Of a DNA stretch of 5,917 nt, positions 5,721 through 5,917 are shown one piece after another. Every line of letters begins with the position of its first letter. The first letter of the stretch is position 1. The stretch is from assembly GCA_027028805.1 (NCBI GenBank), contig JALVHX010000038.1, positions 1-5,917 of the forward strand. Direction: 5' to 3'. The notes beneath the pieces were generated by a model. That model had not been told where the DNA came from. It saw only the letters and a list, made by a program, of their open reading frames with translations, and searched no databases. The translations under genes were made by a program, and so were the position numbers. Source of the DNA: Desulfurococcales archaeon (lineage in GTDB: Archaea; Thermoproteota; Thermoprotei_A; Sulfolobales; Desulfurococcaceae).

Positions 5721-5740
5721 TAATTTTATATATTGGTTTT
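5721..5740 (+). terminator. T-rich stretch after PAC2, possible terminator
   Basis: Two T4 runs (5724-5727 and 5737-5740) follow the PAC2 stop by about 20-35 bp. The second lies inside the end of the convergent gene. No hairpin is visible; weak evidence only. Confidence 0.25.
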
Positions 5741-5917
5741 AGCATTATCCTTACAAAGTTTTTCATAGAGAGAGCGGGCCGCTATTCTAGAGGCGTCTTC
5801 TAATATATTGGATACAACATTTGTACGCATATTTAGTTCCTTTGAGATCTCGTCGATGCTCTTACCAAATATTAATCTTAATATAAGTGTATTTGAATAA
5901 GTATTGCTAAATATATC
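5726..5917 (-). CDS. C-terminal fragment of a helix-turn-helix-like protein (5' end outside window)
   Basis: Reading leftwards from the window edge, 63 codons are open without interruption to a TAA at 5728-5726. The translation contains LILRLIFGKSIDEISKELN (13-31) then MRTNVVSNILEDASRIAARS, which has the spacing of a helix-turn-helix: a helix ending in a Gly, an ISKELN first helix, a turn, and a VVSNILEDA recognition helix. This suggests a transcription regulator or another DNA-binding protein, but the family is not recognised and the N-terminus is missing. It converges on the PAC2 gene with a 21-bp gap. An open frame of this length with amphipathic order in AT-rich DNA is unlikely to be chance, although not proven to be a gene. 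Confidence 0.65.
   Translation of the reverse strand, partial: DIFSNTYSNTLILRLIFGKSIDEISKELNMRTNVVSNILEDASRIAARSLYEKLCKDNAKTNI

Noticed and set aside
1..5917. CRISPR arrays, tRNA genes, insertion sequences or prophage elements
   Set aside because: No regularly spaced repeats, cloverleaf-like tRNA sequence, transposase motifs or terminal inverted repeats were seen; the window is nearly filled by housekeeping-type genes.

Overview
The window looks like a piece of a hyperthermophilic crenarchaeal chromosome. The support is the gene content: an archaeal TFE alpha subunit, aMBF1, the archaea-specific tRNA methyltransferase Trm56, a proteasome-activating nucleotidase (PAN) and a PAC2-type proteasome assembly chaperone. 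Shine-Dalgarno-like boxes match the archaeal GGTGATC consensus, promoters are AT-rich TATA-type elements, and UUG is used often as a start codon (four of the eight genes whose start is visible). A Desulfurococcales/Pyrodictiaceae-type organism fits, but the lineage is an inference; no rRNA is present to test it.

Left part, minus strand (3080 down to 1): five tightly packed genes read leftwards as one apparent operon. They are aMBF1 (zinc ribbon plus HTH), HflX GTPase, Trm56 (tRNA Cm56 2'-O-methyltransferase), TFE alpha, and the first 101 codons of a cytosine-C5 methyltransferase that runs off the window. Gaps are 24 nt, 6 nt, a 65-nt overlap, and 5 nt. The Trm56/TFE overlap is notable because the TFE ribosome-binding site lies inside the last conserved codons of trm56. 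The set joins a 30S-associated factor, a ribosome-associated GTPase, a tRNA modifier and a general transcription factor, so it reads as an information-processing operon with a methyltransferase at its end.

Middle (3081-3171): a short divergent promoter region. It holds one AT-rich element that could serve as TATA box in both directions, and an 8-bp inverted repeat next to the aMBF1 start that could be an operator.

Right part, plus strand (3172-5704): PAN has its own promoter. After an AT-rich 89-bp gap comes a two-gene unit, a stand-alone PUA-domain RNA-binding protein overlapping by 4 nt with a PAC2-family protein. Both PAN (ending F-Y-Q) and the PAC2 protein (ending L-Y-I) end in an HbYX motif, the C-terminal signature used to dock into the 20S proteasome alpha ring. 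The block therefore appears to encode two separate proteasome-docking proteins, one translationally coupled to a putative RNA-binding protein of unknown role.

Right edge: the last 63 codons of a minus-strand gene with a helix-turn-helix-like C-terminus converge on the PAC2 gene. There are no tRNA or rRNA genes, CRISPR arrays or insertion sequences visible in the window. No intergenic stretch reaches 100 bp.
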